DNA of 64,000 nucleotides from COMBO-56-21 sp963705355 (GCA_963705355.1 OY970070.1:186001-250000); one strand, 5' to 3'; positions 25,798 through 35,381 are shown, counted from the first letter of the stretch. A program made the numbers and translations. Notes: a model not told the origin generated them from the sequence alone.

Positions 25798-26982
25798 TCA
25801 GAGGAATTCCTGGAACTCCTTGACGAGCTCAGGGTACTTGGTCTCGATTGTCTTGAGGATAGCGAATGTTGACATCTTTTCGACCCCCACATCGGTCAGC
25901 GTCGCGATGACCTTGTTGAAGGTGTCATCTGACAGCGTCACGAGCTTCTCTTTGGCCATCCAGTTCCTGTACAGGTGGTTCTCGAGCAGGTCTCTCCAGC
26001 CTTTCTCGTATCTCTGCAGCGACCTCTCGCCGAAGTCCTTCTCATTCGTCGCTTTTGCGAGGACCTCGCCAGCGACCTTGGCCGCCTTGCAGCTGTTCGA
26101 GATGCCCCCTCCCGTTATCGGATCGATCTGTCGGGCAGCGTCGCCCACGAGGAGTATCCCGCTCCCGATTGCCTTGTCGATGGGCGCGCATATCGAGACA
26201 GCCCCGCTGACCAGTTCGAGCGGCTTGCCCTTCTTGAGTCTCGGGTCGTTCTGGATGTATCTGTCGAGGTACTTCTTCACATCTGCAGGGTCCTTGAGCT
26301 TCGTGAGCTGCATCCCTATCCCGACATTGGCGGTGTCCTCGTTCTTGGGAAAGATCCATATGTACCCGCCCGGAGCCTTGCTTCCCAGGACGAACTCGCA
26401 GTAGTCCGCTTCGTGGTTGATGTTCGTGAGCCTGTACTGGAAGCAGCTCGTGATGTCCCTTGGGGCGAGGCTCGTGTTGATGCCCGCCCATCTCCCGACC
26501 TGGGACTCGTAACCGTCAGCGCCGACGACACAGCCGCACTTGATATCCTTCGTCTCGCCCCAGGACTTGATCCTGACTCCGGTCACCTTGTCGCCGGTCT
26601 TGAGCAGCTTGACCGCCGAGGTCTTGAGCATCAGGTCCGCGCCGGCCTTCACCGCGTCCCTGGCAAGAAGCTTGTCGAAGAAGACCCTGTCCAGCACTAA
26701 GCCGACCTCGTTCCCAGCCATCTTCTCGGAGAGGTAGAACGAAGAACCGTTCGGAGCCACTATCTTCGCTCCTTTGACCTGTCGCGCCAAGCTCTTCGCG
26801 TCCAGCGTGATGCCCACGGAATCGAGCCAGGATCTCGATATTCCCTCGCCGCACCTGACGGGAGAGCCGATCTCCTGCCTCTTCTCGACGATCAGCACCC
26901 GGGCGCCGCCCTTGGCAGCCCATTTCGCCGTCATCGACCCGGCCGGGCCAGCGCCTACGACTACCACATCGTATTCGGGCAT
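25798..26982 (-). CDS. Geranylgeranyl reductase family protein (archaeal lipid saturation)
   Basis: This 394-residue FAD enzyme shows the dinucleotide loop VVVGAGPAGSMTAKWA (residues 6-21), the family cysteine string PVRCGEG (41-47), the isoprenoid-pocket motif GGYIWIFP (205-212) and GDAARQIDPITGGG near 285. These are hallmarks of digeranylgeranylglycerophospholipid reductase, which saturates archaeal ether-lipid chains. Its ATG directly abuts the stop of a two-cluster ferredoxin, which in Methanosarcina is the electron donor needed by the homologous enzyme. The next upstream gene is a tetraether-synthase-like radical SAM protein, so the operon appears dedicated to membrane-lipid finishing. 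Confidence 0.92.
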   Translation of the reverse strand: MPEYDVVVVGAGPAGSMTAKWAAKGGARVLIVEKRQEIGSPVRCGEGISRSWLDSVGITLDAKSLARQVKGAKIVAPNGSSFYLSEKMAGNEVGLVLDRVFFDKLLARDAVKAGADLMLKTSAVKLLKTGDKVTGVRIKSWGETKDIKCGCVVGADGYESQVGRWAGINTSLAPRDITSCFQYRLTNINHEADYCEFVLGSKAPGGYIWIFPKNEDTANVGIGMQLTKLKDPADVKKYLDRYIQNDPRLKKGKPLELVSGAVSICAPIDKAIGSGILLVGDAARQIDPITGGGISNSCKAAKVAGEVLAKATNEKDFGERSLQRYEKGWRDLLENHLYRNWMAKEKLVTLSDDTFNKVIATLTDVGVEKMSTFAILKTIETKYPELVKEFQEFL

Positions 26983-27177
26983 CTACTTCCCCCCGGCCAG
27001 CCTGATCGCTCCGACCGGACAGACCTTGATGCAGCGCTTGCACATCGTGCAGTCGTCATTGAACTCTAGCACGACCTCGTTGAGGTAGATCGCGTTCACA
27101 GGGCACGAGCCGACACAAGCGCCGCAGTGCATGCACCTGGTGATGTCAACATCGAATTCGTCCAATTCCTTTCCCAT
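26983..27177 (-). CDS. 2[4Fe-4S] ferredoxin, probable donor to geranylgeranyl reductase
   Basis: This 64-residue ferredoxin has two classical CxxCxxCxxxCP motifs, CMHCGACVGSCP (residues 15-26) and CTMCKRCIKVCP (43-54). It lies between the tetraether-synthase-like gene (10 nt away) and geranylgeranyl reductase (0 nt), so it is most likely the low-potential electron donor to one or both. The ATG at 27177 was chosen over a TTG three codons earlier because it leaves a normal spacing to GTGAG. Confidence 0.93.
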   Translation of the reverse strand: MGKELDEFDVDITRCMHCGACVGSCPVNAIYLNEVVLEFNDDCTMCKRCIKVCPVGAIRLAGGK

Positions 27178-27187
27178 GAGGATCAAC

Positions 27188-28741
27188 TCACGTGTATTCC
27201 TCGCCGTGTTTCTTTCTCCACTCTGCCAGCGGCACCGAGAACCTCTTCTCGACCCCCGTTCTGTAGATGGGGCCCGAGTTGTAGGCGCAGAACGGAATGA
27301 TCTTCCCGTCGGGCGTGGTGTAGTGGATCATGCACCTCTTGACCCGCTCGATGTCGTAGTTATATGAGTCCATGAAGTGCATCGCACCGACGTACATCAT
27401 CTGCCAGGAGAACTTGGATAGCTCGCTCTTGGTCTCTTCTGAGAGAACACCTCGAAGCGCTCTCAGGAACTGGGTGGCTTTCATTCCGTCCGGGAGTTCG
27501 TCCTTTCTCAGGTACTTCCTCAGGAGGTTGAACGCTTTGAGCTTCGACACCGCCTTTATCTTCTTTCCGGACGCCTTCTGCGCGAGGCCATAGAGCTCAT
27601 CGAAGAGATGCTCCACATCCACGAATCTCGTGACCGGGACCACGTTGTCCGCATCCTTTACGAACAGGTACGTGGCGATCCCGCAATGAGCATGCGTCGT
27701 CAGCGTGACCTTCGGCTCGCCGTACAGTGCCGTCCACAGCTCGGACAGCGCGGCGACCGCGGGGACAGGGTACCAGTCCGTCGTCTTGATCTTCCCTCCA
27801 GACTGTCTCTCCATATCGTGTGCGAGGTCAGGAAGAGTGTACCTCCCCTTCTCGAGCTCCTCGTTTGTGATCCTGCCAGTGAAGGCGACTGGCTGGAAGT
27901 TCACACCCCGAACGACATCCATGTTCTGGAGCGCGTGGTGGAGGATTGGCCAGATCTGGTCGTCGTTCACCCCTTTGACGATGGTGGGCACGAAGACGAT
28001 GGATGAGTGGTGCTCGACCTTCCGGAAGTTCTCGATCACCTTCTTCTTGGTCTCGAGCAGGTCCACGCCTCTGGCGCGTTTGTAGATCTCGGACCTCAGT
28101 CCGTCGAACTGAAGATAGACAGTGTTCATGCCAGCGTCGCTGGCCTTCTGACAGAAATCGATGCTTTCCGCGAACTTGATCCCGTTCGTGGCAACCTGGA
28201 TTTGCGCGAAGCCGAGCTCCTTCGCAGCCTTGATTATGTCCAGGAACCTCGGGTGAATCGTCGGCTCGCCGCCGGAGAACTGGACCGCTGGCGTTGGAAC
28301 GGGTCTCTGGGCTCTGAGAACCTTGAGCATCTTGATCACGGTGTCGAAGTCGGGCTCAAACACGTAGCCAGCAGAGTTCGCATTCGCGAAACATATCGGG
28401 CATTTCAGATTGCACCTGTTCGTGAGGTCCACGTTCGCCAGCCCAGTGTGGCTCAGGTGCAGATCGCAAAGACCGCAATCGAAGGGGCATTGCTTGGCCT
28501 TGGGGATGGCTGGGTTTTCGACCCCGACGCCGTCCTTGGCCCACTTCTCAACTCGTTTGTACATCTCCGCGTCCGACCACACGACATCCCTGAAGCCGCC
28601 GTGCTTCGGACACGATTTCTCCATCACGACCTTGCCATTGTCCTCTCTCAAAGTCGCAGGAATGATCTTCAGGCATTCTGGGCACAGGCTCTCCGTCGTC
28701 TTCGGCAATCCGGGCGGTATAGCGCTCTTTCTAGTCAGCAT
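27188..28741 (-). CDS. tes: Radical SAM protein resembling tetraether lipid synthase (Tes)
   Basis: This protein of about 517 residues has an N-terminal cysteine-rich zone (CPECLK near residue 20, SCPKHG near 44, CPFDCGLCDLH at 85-95). The radical SAM site RCNLKCPICFANAN has Cys at 110, 114 and 117, followed by the SAM-binding FSGGEPTIHP. A C-terminal cysteine pair (RCMIHYTTPDGKIIPFC) would ligate an auxiliary cluster. This multi-cluster layout matches the archaeal enzymes (MJ0619, MA_1486) that join two archaeol tails into biphytanyl chains of GDGT lipids. The gene order Tes-ferredoxin-GGR matches Methanosarcina as I recall it. The ATG at 28741 is preferred; a TTG at 28756 would add five residues. 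Confidence 0.82.
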   Translation of the reverse strand: MLTRKSAIPPGLPKTTESLCPECLKIIPATLREDNGKVVMEKSCPKHGGFRDVVWSDAEMYKRVEKWAKDGVGVENPAIPKAKQCPFDCGLCDLHLSHTGLANVDLTNRCNLKCPICFANANSAGYVFEPDFDTVIKMLKVLRAQRPVPTPAVQFSGGEPTIHPRFLDIIKAAKELGFAQIQVATNGIKFAESIDFCQKASDAGMNTVYLQFDGLRSEIYKRARGVDLLETKKKVIENFRKVEHHSSIVFVPTIVKGVNDDQIWPILHHALQNMDVVRGVNFQPVAFTGRITNEELEKGRYTLPDLAHDMERQSGGKIKTTDWYPVPAVAALSELWTALYGEPKVTLTTHAHCGIATYLFVKDADNVVPVTRFVDVEHLFDELYGLAQKASGKKIKAVSKLKAFNLLRKYLRKDELPDGMKATQFLRALRGVLSEETKSELSKFSWQMMYVGAMHFMDSYNYDIERVKRCMIHYTTPDGKIIPFCAYNSGPIYRTGVEKRFSVPLAEWRKKHGEEYT

Positions 28742-28776
28742 ATGACCGCATCCCAAGGCGCTATTCCGAGGGAATC

Positions 28777-28784
28777 ATTTAAAT
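28777..28784. promoter_or_regulatory. Shared TATA element between tes-like gene and TrmB-like regulator
   Basis: ATTTAAAT reads the same on both strands and could serve both directions. It lies about 28 nt before the regulator ATG (leaderless) and about 40 nt before the radical SAM ATG. Confidence 0.5.
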
Positions 28785-28788
28785 GTTA

Positions 28789-28807
28789 TGTAGCTTATCT
28801 AGCTACA
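28789..28807. promoter_or_regulatory. Palindrome TGTAGC-N7-GCTACA, candidate operator
   Basis: A perfect 6-bp inverted repeat with a 7-nt centre sits between the TATA element and the start codon of the TrmB-like gene. Occupancy by a dimeric regulator would block its leaderless transcription and might also affect the divergent lipid operon. Confidence 0.5.
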
Positions 28808-28808
28808 A

Positions 28809-29555
28809 ATGGACCTGAAGAAGTTGGTCGCATTCCTCGGAAGGGACTATGACGAAATCATGAAGGAATACCTGAAGGTATCCAGGATATTCTTGAAGTT
28901 AGGGCTTTCCGACTACGAGTCCAGGGCCTACATTGCGCTCGTCGCCATGGGATCAGGTTCGGCGAATCTTGTAGCTGAAGTTGCACAGATTCCGCGAACA
29001 TCTTCTTACAAGGTGATGGGGAGCCTCGAGGAGAAGGGGTTCGTGAGGAAGTTGCAGGGAAGGCCGCGTTCATTCTCGCCTGTCGACCCTTCCGAGCTGT
29101 CGAAAAGACTCGCGTCGCAGATAGAAGAGTCCTTCAGCAAGGTGTCTGCTCTCAAGAACCTTCTTTCGGAGCGCGGCGTACCGCAGCTAGTTTACACCAT
29201 AATGGGCAAAGACCGCGTGCTGGACAAGATCGCAGAGATGCTTGACAAGTCCGAGAGCAACTTCGTGATGTCGTCGCCCTCGATATCGTTGATACGAACG
29301 AGGCTGGGAAAGAAGTTCGCGAACGCCGCCTCCAGGGGCGTGATAGTTTCTGTGATCACGAGTCCATTCGTCAAGGCGCCTCAAGGGGTGAGAGTCATCC
29401 GAAGGAGGGCGTTGATAGCCACAGACGTCGTCAGCGACGGCAAGACTGCTCTGCTCGCCGCACCCGACCTCTCAGCTTGCGGCTACACTGACAACGAAGC
29501 TCTGTCAAAACATCTGGAGGACTTCCTGAGGATCATGGGCGAAAGCCAGGAGTGA
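28809..29555 (+). CDS. TrmB-family transcriptional regulator
   Basis: This 248-residue protein has an N-terminal winged helix (about residues 28-95: LGLSDYESRAYIALVAMG, SANLVAEVAQIPRTSSYKVM, SLEEKGFV), a short coiled linker with conserved LSERGV, and a C-terminal PLD-like effector fold (about 125-245), as in TrmB/sugar-responsive archaeal regulators. It lies divergent to the tetraether-synthase-like operon behind a palindrome, so autoregulation and control of lipid genes are plausible but inferred. The mRNA is probably leaderless. Its 3' end overlaps the convergent antiporter gene by 23 nt. Confidence 0.88.
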   Translation: MDLKKLVAFLGRDYDEIMKEYLKVSRIFLKLGLSDYESRAYIALVAMGSGSANLVAEVAQIPRTSSYKVMGSLEEKGFVRKLQGRPRSFSPVDPSELSKRLASQIEESFSKVSALKNLLSERGVPQLVYTIMGKDRVLDKIAEMLDKSESNFVMSSPSISLIRTRLGKKFANAASRGVIVSVITSPFVKAPQGVRVIRRRALIATDVVSDGKTALLAAPDLSACGYTDNEALSKHLEDFLRIMGESQE

Positions 29556-30840
29556 CGAACTCGGGCACGCGCTTGTTCTTCGACTCCGCTTTGATCACTG
29601 TCCTTAGCAGGAAAGGAGCGTAGAGGGTCGTCACAACCGAGACCAAGACGATGACAGAGAACGTCGCCTGTCCGATCGTTCCCATGTTCAGGCCGATCAT
29701 CGCGACCACTATCCCCACCTCGCCCCTCGGAACCATCCCCGCACCGACAATCAGGGCGGTCCTCTCGCCCCTGGTAGCCGCGCCCAGGGAGCAGCCGACA
29801 AGCTTGCCCAGTATGGCGACCACTGTTATCACGATCGCCACGGGGATCACGCTCGAGAAATTCGCGAAGTCGACCCTTGCGCCCATGACGACGAAGAAGA
29901 ATGGCACCAGGAAAATGTTGAGCGGCTCGAACTTGTGCTCCAACTCATAGGTCTCCTTCGTGTCGGAGAAGATCAGTCCTGCGAAGAAGGCCCCAATGAT
30001 CGCTGCGAGCCCCACGAACGAAGCCAGGGCCGAGAGCCCGAATATCACGATCAGGATTATCACAAACGGTGCCTGCCTCTGTTTCAGCTTGTCAAACCAG
30101 CTGTCCCTCTTGAACGCGCGAGTGGTATAGTGTATGGCCCAGGAGCCGTTGACCGTCTTGTCGAATCTGATGTCCCGCTTTCCGGAAGCATACTTCACCA
30201 CGCGGGTTCCGATGATAGTGACGATTGCAACGAAGCATATCGCCTCCGCAACTACTACCGCGACATTCAGGGCAGTCAGGTCCCCGACAGCAACGCCGCT
30301 CACGAGGGTGAGGACTATCATTCCCAGGATGTCATCAATGACCGCCGCACCCAGGATGATCTTCGCCTCGAGAGAGTTGATCATGCCCATGTCGTCGAGC
30401 ACCCTGGCTGTGATCCCAACGCTTGTTGCGACCAAAGCTGTGGCAACGAACATCGCCTCTATCGACGAAGCGAATAGGAAGATCGAGACGAAGTAGCCGA
30501 GGATGAACGGCACCAGGACCCCCAGTGTGGCCACGCTGGTCGCTATGAGGCCGACCTTCTTCAGCTCTGAGAGCTTCGTCTCCATCCCGACTGAGAACAG
30601 CAGGAATGTCGCACCCAGTTGAGCCAGGACGTCGAAGAAGTTGTCCTTGGAGGTTATCAGGCTCAGGAAGGTCGGACCCAAGATGATACCCGCAATCAGC
30701 TCTCCGGTCACCGCCGGAAGCCTCAACCTCTCCATGACCTCTCCCCCTAGCTTGGCCGCAAGAAAGGCGACGAATATCAGCAGGAGAGTCCGTTCAGTCT
30801 CCAGGGCATCCCATCCAAGTACTTGTATCGCTTCTGTCAT
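29533..30840 (-). CDS. CPA2-family cation/proton antiporter (first copy)
   Basis: This 435-residue membrane protein has about 12-13 helices. CPA2 hallmarks are RLPAVTGELIAGIILGP near residue 40, FSVGMETKLSELKK near 82, the ion-binding pair in GAAVIDDILGMIVL near 165, and MVPRGEVGIVVAMIG near 370 with the conserved Arg. Such proteins exchange Na+ or K+ for protons. It lacks a C-terminal TrkA/RCK domain. A second, diverged copy lies at 35.4-36.7 kb; the giant surface protein gene separates them. Confidence 0.93.
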   Translation of the reverse strand: MTEAIQVLGWDALETERTLLLIFVAFLAAKLGGEVMERLRLPAVTGELIAGIILGPTFLSLITSKDNFFDVLAQLGATFLLFSVGMETKLSELKKVGLIATSVATLGVLVPFILGYFVSIFLFASSIEAMFVATALVATSVGITARVLDDMGMINSLEAKIILGAAVIDDILGMIVLTLVSGVAVGDLTALNVAVVVAEAICFVAIVTIIGTRVVKYASGKRDIRFDKTVNGSWAIHYTTRAFKRDSWFDKLKQRQAPFVIILIVIFGLSALASFVGLAAIIGAFFAGLIFSDTKETYELEHKFEPLNIFLVPFFFVVMGARVDFANFSSVIPVAIVITVVAILGKLVGCSLGAATRGERTALIVGAGMVPRGEVGIVVAMIGLNMGTIGQATFSVIVLVSVVTTLYAPFLLRTVIKAESKNKRVPEFVTPGFRP

Positions 30841-30941
30841 ATTTAATCGTGACAGGATGCGTCAATCGCTGGGACGTCTTCCGATGTAGGCTGCATGTAG
30901 GTGCAACCATTTACCACTCACACCTGGTCCAGTCAATCGGG

Positions 30942-33900
30942 ATGGTCATGACTGACAGGACCGTTGCACGTATGGGGTGCGTATCAAAGCTGACCAGGAT
31001 ACGAGGCGATCGAAATGGGCAAGTGTCGTTCGCAATCATCGCTGTGGTTCTTCTGACGGCCTCGGCCGTGACCGGAACCTACCTCGCGAAACAGCAGCTG
31101 GATCAGGCAAAGGCCGAGCAAAGGGATAGGTTGCTCGTCGCCATGGACAACGCAATCAACGGCGTCGTCCAGGAGCTTGGACTGTGCGGAGCATCAAGGG
31201 CCCAGGAAGTCATGTCGAATTGGAACTCTTTCCCAGTGAACGAGACCGCGATATCAGGGGCATTCTCGGACCAGATGACGTCCTACATCTCGTCATCCTT
31301 CCCTCGCACTGACGGCAAGTTCGCACTCGATGTGTCGAATTGGACCGGGGGCCTCTTCTTCATCGAGAAGAGAACGATCGATCTAGTCGCATCAGACAGC
31401 ACAAAACCTGGGACGGTCAAGGTCGACGGTGCTCAAATGGAATACTCCAAGCTCCCTTCTCCCTCGGCCGAAACGCTCTCGGAACGGACTGTGGACCCCT
31501 ACTACGTCGCCCTCGGAAACTTCACTGTGAAGGTCCGAGACCGAGATGTCCAGATAAGCAAGCAGGCATCCTTCCAGAGGCCGATAATATCAGCACTGCC
31601 GTTCCTCGAGTCGAAGCTGAGGGCATTCGAGTCTGCATCTGATGGTGAGCTCTCAGATCTCGGACGGCTCATGGGCTACATGCTAAGCACTCTCTGCGAG
31701 CTGAGAGTGCTCGAGGGCTATGGACAGCCAATGTACACCGGCTTGAACACCTCGAACATCCTCACCGAGCTTGACGTGTACAGGGCAGTGTCCGTGGGGC
31801 TCCTGCTCGAACAAGCCAGGCTGTTCAAGACCGTCGACAGGTCTTTCGCCTCCAAAGTCGAGAGCGTATGTGGGGGCCAGGGGCTCGGGACCGCTGCAGT
31901 CCTCGGCTCGAAGGGCAGGGACCTCGACCCCGCGGAGCTGTTCCTGTGGTTCTTGGGAAAGACCCAGCCGAAGCTGGATCCCCAGATCATCGTCGCCGAA
32001 GCGGTCTTCGGGATTGCAGACCAGCTCGCGCTGAAGTTCATGGACTACATGGGATGGTTGGGCTTGCTGGACACCGCGAAGGGGGTCCTTGACGATGTTG
32101 GGAGCACGCTGGACTCCCTCGTCGCCTTCTTGACTGGCGAGGACAAGGCGAAGACCGCGGCAGTCACTTGGATCTCGAAGGCGCTGGCCGCGGCAGGCGC
32201 CAATGTGACGACCTATTCCGAGCTCTTTTCGTCAGGGACCGATTTCGTCCTCCCAATCGCAGAGAAGCAGTACTATGTCGAGGATGCCGCGGGCAACCTG
32301 TACCCCGTCTGGGTCGGCAACGTCACCGCTCCCGTCGACGTTCCTCAGTACGACATCTTGTCATCAGATGTCTGGAAGGATTTCTACCCTGCTTTCAAAG
32401 ACTGTCAGGCGAATTTCAGGACGCTCCTGAAAGACAGCATGTCCAGGCTAGCTTTTGATCTCGCTGGTGTGGCCGAGCTGGAACTGCCAGAACTCAGCGT
32501 GGATCCCACCGACGATTCGGATCTGTTCGACTCTCTGTCGCTCGGGACAGGCGCTGTCGAACTTCGAATAGACCCAGCAGCCATCGCGCAGATCGGCAAG
32601 GATTTGCCCTTCTTCAGTTCGCAATACGAGCTAGCGCATCGTTTCGGGGAGTTTCTATCATCCAGGGGCACGCAGATTGTCGACATCGCCAGCCTGAAGG
32701 AATCCGTGTACGCGGACATCGCGAAATCAATCCTGGCATCAGCGAGATACTCTTACATCCCGAACCTCGGCGTTCCGGTCGAGCAGCAGCTGGCAGCGAT
32801 CGCGAGGAACGATGTAGAGTTCGATTCGTCCTGGGGGGTCGGCTCGTCCGCATCGTCCGCCCTCGAGTCGCTCTCCGGAAGACAGTTGGAGAGGATCGCC
32901 ATGCTGGTGAATCAGTCCGTCCTGAGCTCAGGAAGCGGTTTCTGCGGCCCTGTTGTGGACTCTATCTCCACTATGATATGCCGTGGGGCCGACGGGGTCC
33001 CCGGGATCGCCGACATGCTCGAGAAGGAGCTCACTGCGTTCTCCAAGGAGATCCTGCGGCAGAATGATGTTGGAGGCTACAAACGCTCGATCCATGTCGA
33101 TATCGACCAGCCGTTCGAATTCTGGGACGGCGACAGAAGCTCCGCATTGGGAAATGGAAAGGTTCTGAACGAGTCTCTTTCGGTGAGCGTGGAGGGCGGC
33201 CTCCCGCCACTCAGAACCATCCCGTTCGACCCCGCTCTCGGATACACCACGCTGGAGAATCTCTTCCCGACCGACGACCTTCTGGTTCAGATCAAGAGAC
33301 CGTGGGATTTCGACAGGGGCAAGGGCGAGTATCCCAATGTCCACATGACATCGATAACCAACATCAGCGCAGCTCCGTACTCGACGCAATGGACGGTGTC
33401 AGTCCTGGGCCAGGTGGACCTCAGACTGTCTTCCTCCAACCTCGCCTTCCAGTCGATCCTGGGCAAGCCGGTGACGGAGTGCAGCACGAGCGCGCGAATA
33501 GATATCTCCCTTCCCGTCGTCGTGCATTCTGCGTGGCCTCTCCAGGGCGTGGAGTACAATCCCTCCAATACTGCGCTCAAGGATGGCCTGGCGGTCGCTC
33601 AGAAATTCTTTGACAATGTGTGGGACAAGCTGGAACCGGTCTTCGGATGGGTCAAGGACGGGCTCGAGCGGATCTACGGGTTCGTGACGCACGCCTTCGA
33701 AGTCCTCGCGAGCTTCGCGACCAAGGTTATCAAGGTTGTCTCATCCGCCCTGCAAACGATGGTCGAGACGCTCCAGGAATACATCCAGAAGATCGCGGAT
33801 TCCGCGCTCGCGAGGGCAGTCAAGGTCTTCATCGACCTCTTCGGCAGGGTAGAGTTCCGAGTCTCCTTGTACGGATTCACGCTGATAGTCCAGACGGACA

Positions 33901-35381
33901 TCCCGGATCTACTCTACAAGCACGGTAACGACCTCCTGAGAGTCATGGTGTGCACCGACCGGCTGGGCCCTGGGATAACCTTCGGCATCAGGATAGCCAG
34001 GCTCAGCGACGGGAGCTACGACATACTCGCAAACGGCACCATCGCGTTGAGGAAGGCGACTGTTGAGGTCATGGTCGACCCACTCATGCACATCCTGAGG
34101 CGGTTCGTGGAGGTCCACTGCACGGCGAAGACTTGGGGCATGGACTTCGTCATGCCGGAGGTCGAGCCCTACGAGCTCGCGGGGGTCAGCACCGCGGACA
34201 TCCCGGGCGTGGGGGCGTTCCTGTCGAACATCCCGATCCCGGTCCTCGGCTTGTCCGCTTCAATCGAGGCGGGAATGCAGCTGAAGTACTCGCCCCCCTT
34301 CCCGGCCGATGTCGTCGTGAACGAGTTCGAATCGAACCCATTCGGAGAGGATTCCGGCAGGGAATGGGTGGAGCTGTACAATCCTCTTGGAAAGCCGAAG
34401 TGCGTCGATGGTTGGTCGATCGCGACTGTGCACGGAAAGAACAGCACGATGAGGATCGACGGCACGATCCCTGCCCGTGGCCTCATGGTCTTCACATTCC
34501 CGGAGACCTCGCTGGACAACGGCGAGCCCGGCGATCCATTCAACGACGGTGACGCTGTCGTTTTGCTCGACGCCGCGGGAGCCACTGTCGACATCACGCC
34601 TATGCTGCGGGATGTCGATAACGACGACAGGACCAATCAGAGAAGCTGGGACGGAGGACCGCGATGGGTGTTCAAGGAGGGGAGCATGGGGAACTCCAAC
34701 GGAGTCCCTGTGCTGCTCGCGACCTCGGACTTCATAGCAAAGGCGCTCTTCGAGGCGTTCAAGGAGGCGTTCCTCGAAACGCAGCTCCAGGAGGTCTCGG
34801 CGTCTCTGGACTTCGTAGTGCTTTTTGCCAAGCGGGTGCTGAACAACTTCATCGAGAACCTGCTCTCGCTGGTGAGTGAGGTCATCCACGAGGTGATATT
34901 CTTCATAGAGGTGGCTCTGAGCGATGCTTCGGGAACGGCCGGCGTCGGCTTCAGAGCCTCGTTCATCGTGACTGGTGAGGCGGTCGTGGACCTACTGAGG
35001 TGGCTCATCCATTCCTTCGCAACTCTTGTCGTCAACCTCGGAAGGGCTAGCTGTCCCATGGCGTATCCAGCATTCCCCAAATCGGTCTTTTCGGGGATGT
35101 TCCTGAGCTTCGATGTCCTGTTCGAGGTGGGCCTGCCGAAACTGACCAGGCTGCTTGGAGCCGTCGGCAATCTGCAGCAGAGGTTCACGCTCGCTCTGTC
35201 GATCTCCCCCAACATCCCCGCTCTGGGGAAGCTGGTCGGGAAGAACTGGGGCAACTGGAGCATCGAGTTCGGTGCGTGCATCGAGGAAGTTCCCAAGGAT
35301 TTCGTCAGCGGGATGCTGGCGACCAGCACTGGGAAGTTCGTGGATTTCTGGCTCCTCAAGGGCGCGATATATGGCCTTTGA
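30942..35381 (+). CDS. Giant secreted/surface protein with pilin-like N-terminus and lamin-tail domain
   Basis: This protein of about 1479 residues starts with basic residues, then a pilin-like string RGDRNGQVSFAIIAVVLLTAS and one hydrophobic helix. A long extracellular part follows with many Asn-x-Ser/Thr sites. Residues about 1124-1250 form a lamin-tail domain (VVNEFESNPFGEDSGREWVE, then LYNP, then a DGWSI strand). Around residues 890-970, and again near 1260-1330, lie long amphipathic helices (for example DKLEPVFGWVKDGLERIYGF) that could form coiled coils or membrane-lying helices. No enzymatic motif was found. The frame is open from 30849, but the ATG at 30942 is the first that precedes the signal closely; ATGs at 30948 and 30972 are alternatives. 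An adhesion or S-layer-associated role is only a guess. Confidence 0.8.
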   Translation: MVMTDRTVARMGCVSKLTRIRGDRNGQVSFAIIAVVLLTASAVTGTYLAKQQLDQAKAEQRDRLLVAMDNAINGVVQELGLCGASRAQEVMSNWNSFPVNETAISGAFSDQMTSYISSSFPRTDGKFALDVSNWTGGLFFIEKRTIDLVASDSTKPGTVKVDGAQMEYSKLPSPSAETLSERTVDPYYVALGNFTVKVRDRDVQISKQASFQRPIISALPFLESKLRAFESASDGELSDLGRLMGYMLSTLCELRVLEGYGQPMYTGLNTSNILTELDVYRAVSVGLLLEQARLFKTVDRSFASKVESVCGGQGLGTAAVLGSKGRDLDPAELFLWFLGKTQPKLDPQIIVAEAVFGIADQLALKFMDYMGWLGLLDTAKGVLDDVGSTLDSLVAFLTGEDKAKTAAVTWISKALAAAGANVTTYSELFSSGTDFVLPIAEKQYYVEDAAGNLYPVWVGNVTAPVDVPQYDILSSDVWKDFYPAFKDCQANFRTLLKDSMSRLAFDLAGVAELELPELSVDPTDDSDLFDSLSLGTGAVELRIDPAAIAQIGKDLPFFSSQYELAHRFGEFLSSRGTQIVDIASLKESVYADIAKSILASARYSYIPNLGVPVEQQLAAIARNDVEFDSSWGVGSSASSALESLSGRQLERIAMLVNQSVLSSGSGFCGPVVDSISTMICRGADGVPGIADMLEKELTAFSKEILRQNDVGGYKRSIHVDIDQPFEFWDGDRSSALGNGKVLNESLSVSVEGGLPPLRTIPFDPALGYTTLENLFPTDDLLVQIKRPWDFDRGKGEYPNVHMTSITNISAAPYSTQWTVSVLGQVDLRLSSSNLAFQSILGKPVTECSTSARIDISLPVVVHSAWPLQGVEYNPSNTALKDGLAVAQKFFDNVWDKLEPVFGWVKDGLERIYGFVTHAFEVLASFATKVIKVVSSALQTMVETLQEYIQKIADSALARAVKVFIDLFGRVEFRVSLYGFTLIVQTDIPDLLYKHGNDLLRVMVCTDRLGPGITFGIRIARLSDGSYDILANGTIALRKATVEVMVDPLMHILRRFVEVHCTAKTWGMDFVMPEVEPYELAGVSTADIPGVGAFLSNIPIPVLGLSASIEAGMQLKYSPPFPADVVVNEFESNPFGEDSGREWVELYNPLGKPKCVDGWSIATVHGKNSTMRIDGTIPARGLMVFTFPETSLDNGEPGDPFNDGDAVVLLDAAGATVDITPMLRDVDNDDRTNQRSWDGGPRWVFKEGSMGNSNGVPVLLATSDFIAKALFEAFKEAFLETQLQEVSASLDFVVLFAKRVLNNFIENLLSLVSEVIHEVIFFIEVALSDASGTAGVGFRASFIVTGEAVVDLLRWLIHSFATLVVNLGRASCPMAYPAFPKSVFSGMFLSFDVLFEVGLPKLTRLLGAVGNLQQRFTLALSISPNIPALGKLVGKNWGNWSIEFGACIEEVPKDFVSGMLATSTGKFVDFWLLKGAIYGL

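Noticed and set aside
30849..30941. N-terminal extension of the giant protein
   Set aside because: The first 31 codons have no signal character and come before the Met codons nearest to the hydrophobic helix.
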